From assembly GCA_019009955.1 (NCBI GenBank), contig CM032230.1:126213501-126277500 (forward strand): 64,000 bases of DNA. Direction: 5' to 3'. The notes below the pieces were generated by a model that was given only the letters and a program-made list of their open reading frames with translations, was not told the origin of the DNA and made no database searches. Shown in pieces: positions 45,651 through 57,182 of the stretch (position 1 is the stretch's first letter; each line of letters opens with the position of its first letter). This stretch comes from Riptortus pedestris (taxonomy: Eukaryota > Arthropoda > Insecta > Hemiptera > Alydidae). The translations under genes were made by a program, and so were the position numbers.

Positions 45651-45994
45651 TTCAACACAACCCCACTGACCTCTGAGGAAAGTTTACGCCCGGTTGATCA
45701 GTGTCGCCAGCAATTTAATTAAATCTATTATTTTTGTTTACCCGCAACATAGGGGTAACCGTGGAATTACCTTTTGAGTTTCCTGCTATCTTGTTTAACT
45801 CTCTCGTACAACATGATTTTGTGTGGTGATATTAGTGATTAAGTGTGGGGGACCTTTTTGTTCTGCCTTTATTTATTATTTCATCAAACAAGTTATTATA
45901 TTTTTTTATTCGATGCAATTGGGAAGATATAATTTATTATCTTAGACATATATTCTCTTTGCCCCGTCGTATTTTATTTTTTCCCTTGGAAAAC
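45651..45994. other. No recognised feature
   Basis: Nothing recognised. Confidence 0.4.
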
Positions 45995-46098
45995 TTCATA
46001 TATATATTTTAATGGTACCACATTTCCGTCATCTCCGGGGTAGGATGACGGACATTTAAGGAAATTTACGAAAAATTACGTCATAAGAACAACCTGCT
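45995..46098 (+). mobile_element. H element, 3' block without the terminal palindrome
   Basis: CCGTCATCTCCGGGGTAGGA, ACGTCATAAGAACAACCTGC, TAAAA: the palindrome has been cut out between CAACC and TGCTAAAA. Confidence 0.75.
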
Positions 46099-46167
46099 AA
46101 AAATAAGAATCAGTCACTACTGAAAAAAAATATTTTGAAAAGCTAATAACCTTGGAATATAATATTT

Positions 46168-46388
46168 TTATTTATTTTTGTCCACATTGTGGAACTACAG
46201 CTAACCTGTCCTGGTTATCTACCCCCCCCCCTCTTTTGGTTCTACCACCTTTTTCTTGCCTGGATGAGGCCCAGGATTTTATTTAGTATTTATTTTCTAA
46301 ATAAATTCCTACTACTCGGATGGTTTGGTGGGAATCGAACCCATGGTTCTAGACTTACCAAGTTAAACTCGCATAACTAACCTAAACC
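46168..46388 (-). repeat. SINE, nearly complete
   Basis: Tail complement, TGGTTATCTACCCCCC, GGGAATCGAACCCATGG (B box complement) and head complement GCATAACTAACCTAAACC. Confidence 0.85.
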
Positions 46389-46397
46389 TCTTGTAAT

Positions 46398-46770
46398 ATA
46401 AACCTAGAGTGGCGATTCCGATTCCCGCCTGGGCAACAGGAGTTTATTTATTGGCGGAATTCATTAAATAAAATCCTTAGTCCCAAGCTACCGGGTCACC
46501 CACCTTTTTTATTAGTTCCATCACACCCACTACAAAATACCATCTCCCTTCAAATGGAACTAGAGTTCAGTATAAGGGGAACTATCCTTTCTTACCCCCG
46601 GTGGGTTACACCACCTTAATACCATCATTCTGAACGAGCTGGATCTCAGATAAAAAAAAAAAAAAAAAAATCCTTAGTCCCACCCTGGCTAGAAAAGGGT
46701 GGTAACCTGTAGATAATCCCTCACAATTAGCTTTAGTTGCAAATCGTGGAAGTTAATATAAATAAACAAT
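46398..46770 (+). repeat. SINE interrupted by a retroposon
   Basis: Starts within the tRNA-like part (AACCTAGAGTGGCGATTCCG), runs to CCTTAGTCCCA, is split at 46486-46670 by a poly(A)-tailed insert, and resumes TCCTTAGTCCCACCCTGGCT to the tail. Head to head with the minus-strand copy on the left. Confidence 0.9.
46486..46670 (+). mobile_element. Poly(A)-tailed retroposon, copy 2, with target duplication
   Basis: 185 bp starting AGCTACCGGGTCACCCACC and ending GAGCTGGATCTCAGAT(A)18. TCCTTAGTCCCA is duplicated exactly at 46474-46485 and 46671-46682, so insertion by target-primed reverse transcription is certain. No coding capacity. Either a short SINE or the 3' end of a LINE. Confidence 0.88.
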
Positions 46771-47684
46771 ATAAACCATCATAGCTGTTTATTAGCCCAT
46801 CGATAGAAATACGTGTTTCACATGTTTAGAAGAAATTAAATAACGCAGAATCAGTATTTATCAACCACTTTATCAATGCTTATGTTGTCATGTATACTTT
46901 CTCTGCTATATTGAATTGCACTAAGAAGATTATGTTGTAGGTTAATTAATCTTGAAACTTATTCTAAAACTCATTTCCCTGCAAGTTTTGACTTTTAAGT
47001 TACAACCTAGGGAAAATGAAAAATTGATTTTTTAAATGCTCACTAAAATGAAAGGAATTGTACCTATTATATAATTGCATTCTTAACATTTAACCAAGTG
47101 CAATAGAATAGTTTTATGGTTGATAATAAATAATAATAAAAAACTGAGTATGTAACATTCTTAAAATCCCAAAAAGAAAATCCCCTAAAGTCAAGGAGGG
47201 TTCAACAAGGATTTAAGAATATATATTTATCAATCCAACAATGTTATTAAAACTTTTAAATAATATTTAAAAATGAAAGACATGATGAGGATGTTGTAGT
47301 GAAATTCTTTTTCTCCTTTACACTGAATAGCAATTCGATCGTAGAGTAAGATTGATGATAAGATGAATCGTTACTGATGGTCTCAGCAAATAGCTTCATT
47401 ACAGGCGGCCTTTGTTCATTGATGACATCATCAACACCTTGCCCATATCATGTCTTAATATACTCACTTAAGTACACATATTCAGCCTAACTGGCAGCCT
47501 TAGTTGTCTATAATATTTACTGACGTCCGTATAATTTAATTTAAGTCGTAATTCCTTTCAATGTTCTTCTAAGTTGAATTCAAAATATTTTTCACGTTAT
47601 ATTTTGTGAAAATACTACATATTAACTAGTTTCACTGTTTTTGAAGGCAGAGTATACTGAAACCGCTAGATCATCTCAACTCCT
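46771..47684. other. Intron sequence without recognised features
   Basis: Nothing recognised. Confidence 0.4.
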
Positions 47685-48163
47685 GAGACGATCTCTTTTG
47701 TCTGATCGTTACCAAACTCGATATTTAAACGTTTCATGTAAAAAGAAAGATCAAGTTCGTTAATGGCTAAAATCGGACCAGTGGGAGGGGGTTGGTTTGT
47801 TGTTTAGAGGGGAGGATTTTCGAAATATCTCCGTTACTGTATGTCTGATCGAAAATGTGTATAGAACGAATTTTATTGTAAATTAAAAGATCTATAAATG
47901 TTGTTATGTACATGTTTTTATTATCTTTAATATTAACAGAGATATTTGCGTTTTTTAGTTTTCGGCCTTCCGTAACCCCCCCCCCCCCCCACTCTTATTC
48001 ATATCATATTAACGACTTTTTATTATGTTATAAAACACTTTATTTGAAGCTTAAATACCAAATATTGTTCTCATGGAACTTTTAAAATTTGAGATAAATG
48101 CAAAAACGTAACGAACGAGGGAAATCTGCTTAGTTAACGCAGCCCCTGCGTGACGGACTTTTT
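47685..48163 (-). mobile_element. H element, 5' two-thirds
   Basis: GATCGTTACCAAACTCGATA to GCAGCCCCTGCGTGACGGAC; C run 47977-47990; (TA)n core and 3' end missing. Confidence 0.88.
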
Positions 48164-48179
48164 ACTTGCCTGCAGTCAG

Positions 48180-48362
48180 TTAGTATGTGCTTTTAGTCAG
48201 CATTGTGTTACAGTAGCGACATATAGGTTCATCTTCCCTGCTCATTAGATACGAATGCGTTAGTCTAGTGTGTCCTGTGCGTAGGCGTGATACATCTACC
48301 ATTACCCAAGCTAAGCTAGTAAGATGAAGATAAAAATAGGTGCAATCCCTGCCATAGAACAT
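48180..48362 (-). pseudogene. LINE ORF2 C-terminal fragment (RNase H-associated zinc region)
   Basis: The minus strand reads VDVSRLRTGHTRLTHSYLMS, REDEPICRYCNTMLT. This matches the R-L-R-x-GHT-R-x-T-H-x-YL-x(n)-C-x2-C region after RNase H in Jockey/I-type LINE proteins. The usual downstream H-x-L-x-x-C part is lost where an H copy lies. It is a different LINE group from the fragment at 12054. Confidence 0.8.
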
Positions 48363-49427
48363 TGGTTCGCTATCAGAGCGTGCTAGTGTCGCAGTGCTTA
48401 TGGATCTGCGGGAGTCTAACGAGTATATACGTCTGACATCCCCTCGGGATGACTAACGATTATGACTCTCTTACATCCCGTCTACAGGCAGCCTGATAGT
48501 ATGAACTAGGCACATACCCTCCAGATACAATGGGACATGTCAGTCTACTGAAGACAATTCATTCCATGTCCACAGGTTGGTTAATGGGTGCTGTAGGCTA
48601 TTTCATCACTCACTACTAAAAACCATTATCCAAGAATTCCAGTCTTGCTGGGGGGACTAAAGATCTTAAAGGTTTATAACCAACCGAAAAAAATGACATA
48701 TCTTTGGTCAACCCCACACTTGGTTTGAACTGGACAAAGGTAGTTTGGTCTTGACAAAATTCAGTCCACCTGCTGCTGCTTTTGGCTTTTTATACACTTA
48801 TAGAACTCTCTACAAAAATACTCCTGTAGTTTCAAATCTCAAGCTTCCTGTTAAATATTTTAATATATTTATTGTATAAATTTTTCTTTTGTCTAAGAAG
48901 AGTTCAACTCAATTTAATTATCAAGAACCTAACCTCAAATTTTAAATTAATAGTGGATTAAAATAAATATTACTATCTGCTTAATAGGATCATACAGCAA
49001 TTGAAGATATTTCTTGTAAATAATGTCTAAGGACGCTCACTTTACAGGCTCAACAAAAGGAAAATTTCTTAAAATAACTACAGATATTGTCGTAAAATAA
49101 AGGAAACATTGTTCGTATGCTTAATGAATATATATTTATGTAGGTGTAATCTATCTAAAAGAATTCAATATCAATGAAAAAATAAAGAAAACTAGTAATC
49201 GAACAGTACAATATGGGTGTGTGTTTGTTCCAACCTCTAGCCATGTTTAAAAATTGTCAAATATAATAAATTATAGTAGTATAAAAGCAGAGTTACTTAT
49301 TCACAATATAATCTGATGATATTAATAGGGGGGGGGGGTTGCCCAGAACATGTTAGTTTAAATAAATTATTATTGAGACAGACGTTATTGTTGATTCTTC
49401 CTGAACTATCTCTTTTTTTTGTTTCAG
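48363..49427. other. Intron sequence without recognised genes
   Basis: 48363-48640 may be further decay of the LINE on the left. The rest is AT-rich with a G run at 49328-49337; nothing else recognised before the FAR acceptor at 49427. Confidence 0.4.
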
Positions 49428-49537
49428 ACTTCTTGGGCCGCATCCGAACTGTTACACATATACAAAGCGACTTGCAGAAGGCTTAATGAAAGCATTTGGA
49501 CCTAAGATACCAATATCTATTGTTAGACCATCAATAG
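49428..49537 (+). CDS. FAR exon with Y-x3-K active site (residues 132-169)
   Basis: Acceptor TTTCAG ends at 49427 and donor GTAAAC begins at 49538. The exon carries PHPNCYTYTKRLAE; catalytic Tyr141 is at 49453-49455 and Lys145 at 49465-49467. It then runs into the conserved PISIVRPSI strand. In extended short-chain reductases the Tyr/Lys pair handles proton transfer and cofactor ribose binding. Phase is 2 in and 1 out; the last codon (Val) is completed in the next exon. Confidence 0.96.
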
Positions 49538-50480
49538 GTAAACTCATGTTTTGTTTATTTTAATATATTTTTGGTTTATTCAAGTTTGCTTAGTATATAT
49601 ATTGAATGAGTCGTGAGTTACCAATGGATTGTTTTAATTCATGTATAACATTATCACCTAACATTAGAAAATCCATTTTTAACAGAAGGGTTTAATATAA
49701 AAAGTAAAAGTGCATACTGTTCCCATATTCAGAGTTGTACAGTTCCACTATATCTTTCAGCAAAATACCACATGGATTTTTCTCTTAGACTTTTAAATGT
49801 TGTATGATTATTCATTGTGGGGTTTTTGTCATTTTTCTTTTCTTTTTACAGCATAATATTCTGAATTATCTTTACCGTTTCCAGCAAAGGCAAGTTTAGG
49901 GAGTTCTCTGAAAGCTACTTTCATTAATGCTTTGAATACTCATTAAAGATTACTATTTTGGGTTTTATTTAACTTCTAGTGATGTAAATCAAAATAGCTA
50001 CTTTTTCGGTGATGGAGGTTTTGTGAATGAAAATCAGTAAACCAAGGAGAGTAACCATGGTAAGTTCATTAGACCTTTTCTACGTCAACATACTAAATTT
50101 TTGTTTTAAAATAAATAAGAACATGTTATTATAATCTTTGTATGTATTTTTGACAAATACAGACTAACAACACTGAGTTTCTACATTTACTTATAGTAGC
50201 TTTTTCACTTTGGACCATTCTCAATCCTTCACTTACATGGACATACATTTTCCTGAGCAAAAATTAACAAGGCTAAGGTAGGACCAAGTGGGAAATGCAT
50301 TGTCCCTCATGGTGATTGAAACTGAAACTCATAACATTTCTTGTTTGTATGTTGTTTTAAACTCTGTCATTGGTTTTCGAGCAACACTGTCTGAAGCTGC
50401 TGGAGTTAAGCTGTAGTTGAGAACAGGGATTTCTTCTTCCAATACCTCAGCACTTATTTATTTTTATTTTTTTTTTATAG

Positions 50481-50673
50481 TTACGCCTGCAATGAAAGAG
50501 CCATTGAAAGGATGGGTGGACAGCTTAAATGGTCCAATGGGTGTCCTAGCAGCTGGTGCCAAAGGTGTGCTAAGATCAATGCTTTGTACAGCTGAGAATA
50601 CTGCTGAAGTTATTCCCGTAGATATAGCAATAAATGCTGTAATTATCAGTGCATGGAAGAGAGCAAACACACC
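50481..50673 (+). CDS. FAR exon (residues 169-233)
   Basis: Acceptor TTATAG (weak C-less form after a T-rich tract) ends at 50480 and donor GTAAGC begins at 50674. It encodes VTPAMKEPLKGWVDSLNGP, the glycine-rich GVLAAGAKGVLRSML and the VIPVDIAINA segment, all strongly conserved in insect FARs and forming the substrate-side part of the NAD_binding_4 domain. Phase is 1 in and 2 out. Confidence 0.96.
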
Positions 50674-51532
50674 GTAAGCTTTAATTTTCTCTTTTTTATA
50701 TTTACATGATACAATGTGATTGGTTATAACAATTATATTTAAGAAAATCGAGTTCTAAAAAATTGTTCTAATCAGTAATTAAATTGCAAATTATTCATAA
50801 TGAAGCACAGGTTTTATGTTAACTCTCCCACAAACAATTGCCTAAAGCATCTGATTAAGTTTAGGTAATCAAGTTTCAGTTTGCATTTGTTCAGAAAGAT
50901 TTTTAAGGTTGGTTTCCACCAAAACTACGGAACAGCAATCGAGATTCAGTCTCAGATTTCCCAGAATTAGAATTTTTTTTTTTGTGGCGCGTCAACCATT
51001 AGAATTATACTTTGGTGTCTTGTATAATGGTTATGATATTATGATGAGTAACTAAGTTCAACATGGAGATGAAAATAAACAGATCTGTTTCATCTGTCCA
51101 TTTTATTTTTCTTCTGTCTTTTTATGAAGTAATCAATAGTATTTAGGAAATATAATAACAATACATTTTTAAATACACTAAGTTATTAATTAAATTGAAC
51201 TCCTTTTGAATCGGGTTTAAAGTTAATCTCATTAATTTAGTAAATTTATTCTCTGAGCATTCCAGGTCCGTAGTCCCTCTTATACATAGTATGCCAAATT
51301 CTAAAAGATCATATTGACTATATTGAGTTTTTGTGGTATTTTAATCTGCGGTGTACAAGTTACAAGCCCACCTCTCTTCAGATTAGTATTAGGTCTGCCT
51401 CCTTGCTTCTATTGTTATAACTTTGTCCAACATTCTGATTAACATAAGTTAGTACTTTTCCTCTGATTTTTAAAAATATAAGGGGGCAATTTTTGTGACA
51501 CTTTTGAATTTAACAATGCAATGCATTTTCAG

Positions 51533-51778
51533 GATAGGCGATGGAGAGGTGATAGTATACAATGCGAGTTCAGGCGAAGTTGAAGCTGTACCTTGGGGAG
51601 ACGTTCTTGAAAAAGGGAAGGCGCTCCTGAAGGAATATCCTCTCGACTGTGGTCTCTGGTACCCTGGAGGCACTATCAGGACAAACCCATTTACCCACGC
51701 CTTAGTAGTATTCTTCGCTCAAACTGTACCTGCATATCTGATAGATTTCCTCTTTCTTCTTCTCAGGCAAAAGAGATT
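51533..51778 (+). CDS. FAR exon (residues 233-315)
   Basis: Acceptor TTTCAG ends at 51532 and donor GTAAGT begins at 51779. It encodes the YNASSGE segment ending the reductase domain, the WYPGG region, and a hydrophobic stretch at residues 289-310 (HALVVFFAQTVPAYLIDF...), the H-x10-PA-x3-D pattern usual before FAR_C. The hydrophobic stretch may be a membrane-associated helix. Reading through the donor gives an in-frame TAA at once, which supports the splice. Confidence 0.95.
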
Positions 51779-51799
51779 GTAAGTATTATTCTGACTTGT

Positions 51800-51950
51800 T
51801 TTAGAAAGTTTCTCTTAAGGGTAATTAGCTTTTGAGATTCTACTCATTTGAAAATATTTCTACAAATGTTTATCAATCCTTCCTATAAGATAATGAAAAT
51901 GAGGTTTGATAATGATTAAACAAAAATTATGACTACTAGAGTGGTAAAAC
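51800..51950 (-). mobile_element. H element, old, 3' part
   Basis: TTTTAGAAAGTTTCTCTTAA, GATAATGAAAATGAGG joined to a forward-looking AATGATTAAACAAAAATTAT; internally rearranged. It begins about 20 bp after the exon that ends at 51778. Confidence 0.7.
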
Positions 51951-52065
51951 AACATAAATCTCCTGGCTGGTGGGGGACGATATATATTGTACATCCATGG
52001 TCGAAGAAAGATCAACAATTCCCAACCTTATCATTAGTGCTTTCTTAAAATCATAACACACAAAA

Positions 52066-52397
52066 TAGAAAAGTTCGTCTCCCAGGGGCTGCGTAAACTA
52101 AGCAGATTTCCCACTTGTGCCACGTAATTGTATTATTTATTTATTAACGTCCACTTTTTGCAACTTAGGCTAATCGGGACGGGTTGTCTACAGGTTACCA
52201 CCCTTTTCTAGCCAGGGTGGGATACGTAATTGTATTTATCTCAAAAATTAAAAGTTCAATGCTTCAATGTGCTTCATAATATAACAGCTTATTATTAATA
52301 TGGCATGAGTAGGAGTACTTTCTTTTTACATAGAACAATTAAATATCGAGTTTGGTAACGATTTCACCAAAATTGAGACCGCTAGAGTGGTAACAGA

Positions 52398-52468
<71 letters not shown>

Positions 52469-52556
52469 TTGAACGAACTTCATTATCATCATCTACTAGG
52501 TAGGGTCATTGGACATTTGAAGAAATATTTCAAAAATAGCGTCATGACTACAACCA
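52066..52556 (+). mobile_element. H element with a SINE inserted in it
   Basis: CCAGGGGCTGCGTAAACTAA start; SINE at 52135-52223; interior to GAGACCGCTAGAGTGGTAAC; (TA)n 52401-52462; 3' block GAACGAACTTCATTATCATC to about 52556. The terminal palindrome is missing. Confidence 0.88.
52135..52223 (-). repeat. SINE 3' half with 13-bp target duplication
   Basis: ACGTAATTGTATT is present at 52122-52134 and 52224-52236, exactly flanking a 5'-truncated minus-strand SINE (TTATTTATTAACGTCC to GCCAGGGTGGGAT). This shows the family moves by target-primed reverse transcription. Confidence 0.9.
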
Positions 52557-52559
52557 CTC

Positions 52560-52990
52560 GTATAATACATATATTTTTTTCTGTTACCGCTATAGCGGTC
52601 ACAATTTTGGATTCATCGTTACCAAACTCAATATTTAATCGTTTTATGTAAAAACAAAGATCAAGTTCATTAATGACTAAAATCCAACAAGTAGACAGGG
52701 GGGGGGCAAGTGGGGAGGAATTTCAAAAATTCTTAATATCTCCGTTATTATACATCGAATCAAAAAATTGTATAGAACCAATCTTATTGCAAATGTAATG
52801 TTCTATAAATGTAGTTATATACGTATTTTCACTACCAGTGTTTTGCTAATTCATGTTTTAATTTTATTTTGAAGTGCTCAATCACATCCGCCAATCAAAA
52901 AATGTTATATAAATGAGCTTTTGACAAATTTTATTTTCTACAATTATTGTTCTATGCATTTTTCCCCTTGAGCCAAGAAATGGAAGGATT
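52560..52990 (-). mobile_element. H element, interior
   Basis: CTGTTACCGCTATAGCGGTC, GTTACCAAACTCAATATTTA, TTATTATACATCGAATCAAA, AATCTTATTGCAAATGTAAT. Minus orientation, abutting the previous forward copy within (TA)-like sequence. Confidence 0.8.
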
Positions 52991-54494
52991 ATAATTACAA
53001 AAAATGTTGATCTTCAGATTTCATTTGGATTATCCCTTTTGACCCTTCCTGTACCGATTTTTATTAGTTTAAGAGTGACATCTGCACATATGTTCTGTAC
53101 ATATCTATATACATACATATCTTGCATCTTGCAAAAACAAGTAGTCTTAGAATGCTAAAATTTCATATTTAGAGCATCATATTGATCAAAATCAACTAAG
53201 GGGATTGAGGTCAGGAAAGGGTAAAATAAAAAATTGTAAATTTCTATGTACCTATTAGAGATAAATAATGGTAATGCCTTGCTAATTTCTATCTAGAGAA
53301 GTGTGACATTTGTAATTCTGTCATATGCTAATGCTTCTCAAATGGTATTTGTTTCGTAACCTTTAGTTAAGGGATAAGAAAAGGATCTTCAGTTCTCACT
53401 AAACCCTCTTTATTATTTTTAACAATTCTTAACCCCGCAAAAACTACTTCTCTTATAAGTATCCTTTTTGAGGAAAGCCATTCTTGAAGTATAAGTTTCA
53501 GTTCTCGGAGTTTGTTGTCAGCTGTGGCAAACGAAGATTTCTGCCACGAATTTAGTATCATATATTTTGCTTGTGCTTGAAAATTATGGTGTGTACAATA
53601 TTTGTGATCGTAAGTTCTTTTTTTGAGTTGCTGATTTCACGACTGACTCATGCTTACTGGAGGAGACGAATCCTATTGCCAACATTGTAACTGTAGACTT
53701 AATATAAAATATATACTAACTGATTGCTGCCTAAGGACTCACATAGACCTACACTACACATTGACTGAATTACTTCATGACCGTAACCAGTAAATAGATC
53801 GTGCATTACACAACTTGAAGCATAAAATTTAAAAAAAATTATAATGTAGGGAAAAACAGTATTTTAAAATCCGATATGTCACTATAACAATAAAATACAA
53901 CAGCTTTAAATAATGTGGTCACATTGATAAACTACCAGGAGGGTGAAACGTTCGCCTGTTAAAAATAGTAAGAGGGTTTAGTTTTTTTTTTTTTTTACAT
54001 GATGTTTGGGGATCGAAGAGGCTTCCCATTAAAGGATATATAGGGAGATGCCCCTTCGCCCCTTAATTGTGAGTTTAAGAGAGTGGACTGTATAGTGTGA
54101 TGAATGGTGGGGCAAATTATAAGGCATGGATATGTACAATAGTTATAATTACATGGACCATGTTTGTGGTCGATAATAAGAACAATGATGAGTAAATCTT
54201 TTAATGTCTGATGATGTTGGATTGGTGAGCTGCTGTGTGTTGGGTTGACCTCGTGGTGGAGCAGGTCGCTTGGTGGGGCCCATTGTGGGGTTTATGCCTG
54301 TTGGCTTCGAAGTGAGTTGATTCTTGGTGAGTTGATTCTTCCGCGAACACATGAAATACTTTTATTTGCCTCAGTAAGGATAAGGTGCAATATATTCTTT
54401 ATTTCAATTTCTATTTATTAAGAACAATTCTAGTTAATAATATTAGTTCTTTTTTGAATATATAACATCATTAATACATTATTGTATTTTCCAG
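52991..54494. other. Intron sequence without recognised genes
   Basis: GT-rich segment at 54090-54345 with a local direct repeat of TGAGTTGATTCTT. The minus-strand open frames here show no family motif. Confidence 0.4.
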
Positions 54495-54752
54495 CATGGT
54501 TCATGTACAGAATAGAATAAAGCTTGGAATGAAGCTCTTGCAATATTTTACTATGAGGCAATGGATTTTTAGTTCAGCAAAGTTTAGATCAATTTCTCAA
54601 TTATTGGATCCTGAAGAGTTAGAAATATACTTTACTGCAAATGTGAAATATGACATTGATGAATATCTGAAAGATTGCATTCTTGGCGCAAGGGTCTATT
54701 GTTTGAAGGAACCGTTAGAAAACTTACCAAGGGCCAGGAAACAAATGATCAT
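54495..54752 (+). CDS. FAR exon, FAR_C domain (residues 315-401)
   Basis: Acceptor TTCCAG ends at 54494 and donor GTAAGT begins at 54753. It encodes MVHVQNRIKLGMKLLQYFT-RQW, then the helical DPEELEIYF and YDIDEYLKDCILGAR segments and LPRARKQM. This is the C-terminal FAR_C (Sterile) domain in its usual order. Phase is 2 in and 2 out. Family knowledge assigns this domain to substrate-length choice and dimer or membrane contacts; the sequence does not say which. Confidence 0.95.
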
Positions 54753-54824
54753 GTAAGTAATATATGTTTGAGTATGTGTGAAAATTAATTAATATAATTT
54801 ACATGTACTTAATATGATAAATAA

Positions 54825-55052
54825 ATTATTATTATTTATTAAGGTCCGTCCACTTTTTGCTGCTATGGCTAATTGGGACAGGTTACCTAAAGGTTACCAT
54901 CTTTTTCTAGCTAGGGGGGACTAAGGATTTTATTTAATGAGTTCCTCACTTAATAAATTCCTATTGCCCAGCCGGGGATTGAACTTGCCACTCTAGGTTT
55001 ACCATGTCAGATTAAGGTCAACGCTTTAACTGTCATGGCTAACCTGAAGCCA
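54825..55052 (-). repeat. SINE, complete
   Basis: Tail complement ATTATTATTATTTATTAAGG to head complement CATGGCTAACCTGAAGCC, with B box complement GGGGATTGAACTTG. Confidence 0.9.
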
Positions 55053-55167
55053 TCCATAATAAATAAATAAATCATTGTTTGTAAATCAGTTATACCTATT
55101 AGATAATGAAATGATTTTCATTCAAATATACTTGTTTATTTAAATGTTTTTTTGGAAAATTAAAAAG

Positions 55168-55815
55168 GTTTGAGTTTAGCCATGTGTATAAAAGCATTGG
55201 TTATGATACACTTGGAAAACATTGAGTTAAGAGCTTGAATCAACGTGAACAAAGGAAATTTATTTAGTCATTGAACAATATTTTGAAGTTAAATGTCTTA
55301 CAGCAAAAAAGCCCCTAATTGTTTCCATACACAAAGCCAGGCTGTTCTCACTAAAGTCAATGTGAGCTCTTTGCTTCCTGACTCTTAGCACATAGCCTTC
55401 CAGATTTTAGACTGAGTTATCATCTGGTTGGTCTTTTCAAAAGACTTTTTATAGAAAAAATTCTTTTCCTGAAATTTCCTCTTCAATTAGTTTTGATGGT
55501 AATCAAGATTATTCGTGTTTATATATGCTTTTCTGCAAGGTATATAGACTATGTTTCCCAATCTTCTTATTTACATTACAACCAGTACCTTTCATGGGCT
55601 GTAACTTTTTTTTCTTCAAACCTCAATCAGGTAACACATTTATTTATTTTATTTGTTCTCCCTATTTCTTTACCCCCCTCCTCTTGTTAATTTTTATCCC
55701 ACAATATAGAGCTCACTAAATTAAATCCCTAAGTCCACCCTCATTAGAAAAAGGCCTTAACTTTAGATTTCCACTCCCTATTACCCTCAGTTTCATAATG
55801 TGAACATTAATTTTA
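55168..55815 (+). repeat. SINE, old, split by about 410 bp
   Basis: Head traces at 55168-55290 (GTTTAGCCATGTGTATAAAA) and body traces at 55700-55815 (TAAGTCCACCCTCATTAGAA, then AGGCCTTAACTTTAG). The stretch between them matches nothing recognised. Confidence 0.55.
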
Positions 55816-55834
55816 AATAAAATTATCTATAAAA

Positions 55835-56035
55835 CTAAAGACCTACGTCGCTAATAGCTGAAATTAGACTTAGAGGAGTTAGAAAAGCAGTAAAATCTGA
55901 ATATCTCAAACCAACAATTATAAAGAATTTGGACATTTTGGTTCATATATATTAGCAGAGTTATTTGTATTTTTGTTTTTTCAGCCTTTATTAAGGCCAA
56001 CTGCCCCTTGTGGAACTTTCATATATAAATGAAGT
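55835..56035 (-). mobile_element. H element, old interior fragment
   Basis: TAGCTGAAATTAGACTTAGA, AATATCTCAAACCAAC, GCAGAGTTATTTGTATTTTT and the CAGCCTTTATTAAGGCCAAC block. Confidence 0.6.
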
Positions 56036-56339
56036 AAAGGAAAATTTCCCTTTGTTAAAAGTTAAGAGCTAAAATATTAATGTAACCTATCATTTTTTAA
56101 ATTTAATTTGGTGTTTAACAGGTGCTTTATCATAAGAAGATTATAGAAATAAAACTCCCATTGGATGAAAAGCCTCAGGCCATTGATATCAAAAAATATA
56201 GCCACCAACCAGTTTCTGTCACTACTATTGGCCTCTGAAATATTTTTTTTCATATGCCCCCTCTTTTACACATACTTCCAGTTACAAAAACTCAACATGA
56301 CAATATACATTTTTTTTAAAAATATGTTTTTATTTTCAG

Positions 56340-56484
56340 GATGTACTGGATTGAAAAGATAGCTCAGCTTTCGATTCTTGGCCTTCTTGTATGGTTTCTA
56401 TATAATCAAGTTGGACTTTTCAGAACGTTTCTGGATAGCATTATCATGACAGTCGGAACTCATCCACAACAATTATCATCATAA
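56340..56484 (+). CDS. FAR terminal exon with stop (residues 401-448)
   Basis: Acceptor TTTCAG ends at 56339; the stop TAA is at 56482-56484. It encodes MMYWIEKIAQ, the canonical end of FAR_C, then a hydrophobic segment (residues 411-422, LSILGLLVWFLY) and a short polar tail ending QQLSS. The hydrophobic tail fits membrane attachment of the enzyme. Confidence 0.95.
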
Positions 56485-57160
56485 ACTACATTATTATTTT
56501 TTAAATACTTCAAAATAATCATTAATTTCTCCGAGAATGATTGTACAAAAAAGTGTATTTTCAGGTTCAGCCATATTTAATGTACTAATTGTGTTTTAAA
56601 CAACTACTTACTCCTTTAAATAACTCAGCAATGACTGCAATAAAACTCTGGAGTAAAAAATAAATGAAATAGCCTAATAATATATATAATATAAAAATTA
56701 TAACACAAACGTTTAACTTTCATGTATTACTTTACCTGAAGATTAATGGAAATCTGTGAGAATGCTCTGCATTTGTAATATCTTGTCTTTCTAGTTGCTC
56801 AATTTTGCAATATATTATTATTTTTTTATTATGAATCATTTCTGTATTCTATTTATAGGCATATTTTTTTAGTACTATATTTATGTATCTGAAAATTGTA
56901 TGCATTAATTAAAATATTGGTTGTATTTGTATCTATGATTTAGAATAATTAAGGAATCTGGGAATGAAAGAAATGTTTTTGGGAAGATATATTATGAGAA
57001 TCTATAGAAGTACATAAATCTGTGTTTATTCACGGAAATGCTTCTAGCTCAAATATAATCATGGGGGAATGTTACCAAATATTCACAAGCTCCGATTGTT
57101 TGTTGAAATGACTGATTTTGATCAATGAACATGGACTATTCCAAAACCTTCAATAAAGGT
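56485..57160 (+). other. FAR 3' UTR and candidate poly(A) signals
   Basis: AT-rich non-coding sequence after the FAR stop. AATAAA hexamers lie at 56639-56644, about 155 nt after the stop, and at 57152-57157. Either could end the transcript. The first is followed within 20 nt by an A-rich stretch and AATAAA-like repeats; the second is followed by a T-rich stretch. No RNA data are available to choose. Confidence 0.5.
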
Positions 57161-57182
57161 AATAGAATATGTCTTTCATTAA

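Larger units (their letters stand above)
11459..56484 (+). other. Fatty acyl-CoA reductase gene, 3' seven exons (partial)
   Basis: Seven exons (11459-11707, 38616-38761, 49428-49537, 50481-50673, 51533-51778, 54495-54752, 56340-56484) join without any frame break into 1347 nt, or 448 codons plus a stop. All introns begin GT and end AG, and phases match at every junction. By homology to insect FARs the enzyme reduces fatty acyl-CoA to fatty alcohol with NADPH, at the ER or peroxisome membrane, for waxes, pheromones or cuticle lipids. The product has the back part of the Rossmann (NAD_binding_4) domain, a Y141-T-Y-T-K145 active site and a FAR_C (Sterile) tail. Full-length insect FARs are about 500 residues, so roughly 60-80 N-terminal residues, with the Gly-rich dinucleotide motif, are missing. 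The first visible exon starts in phase 0 behind an acceptor, so upstream exons must exist; none were recognised in 1-11458. Which FAR paralogue this is cannot be told. Confidence 0.93.
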
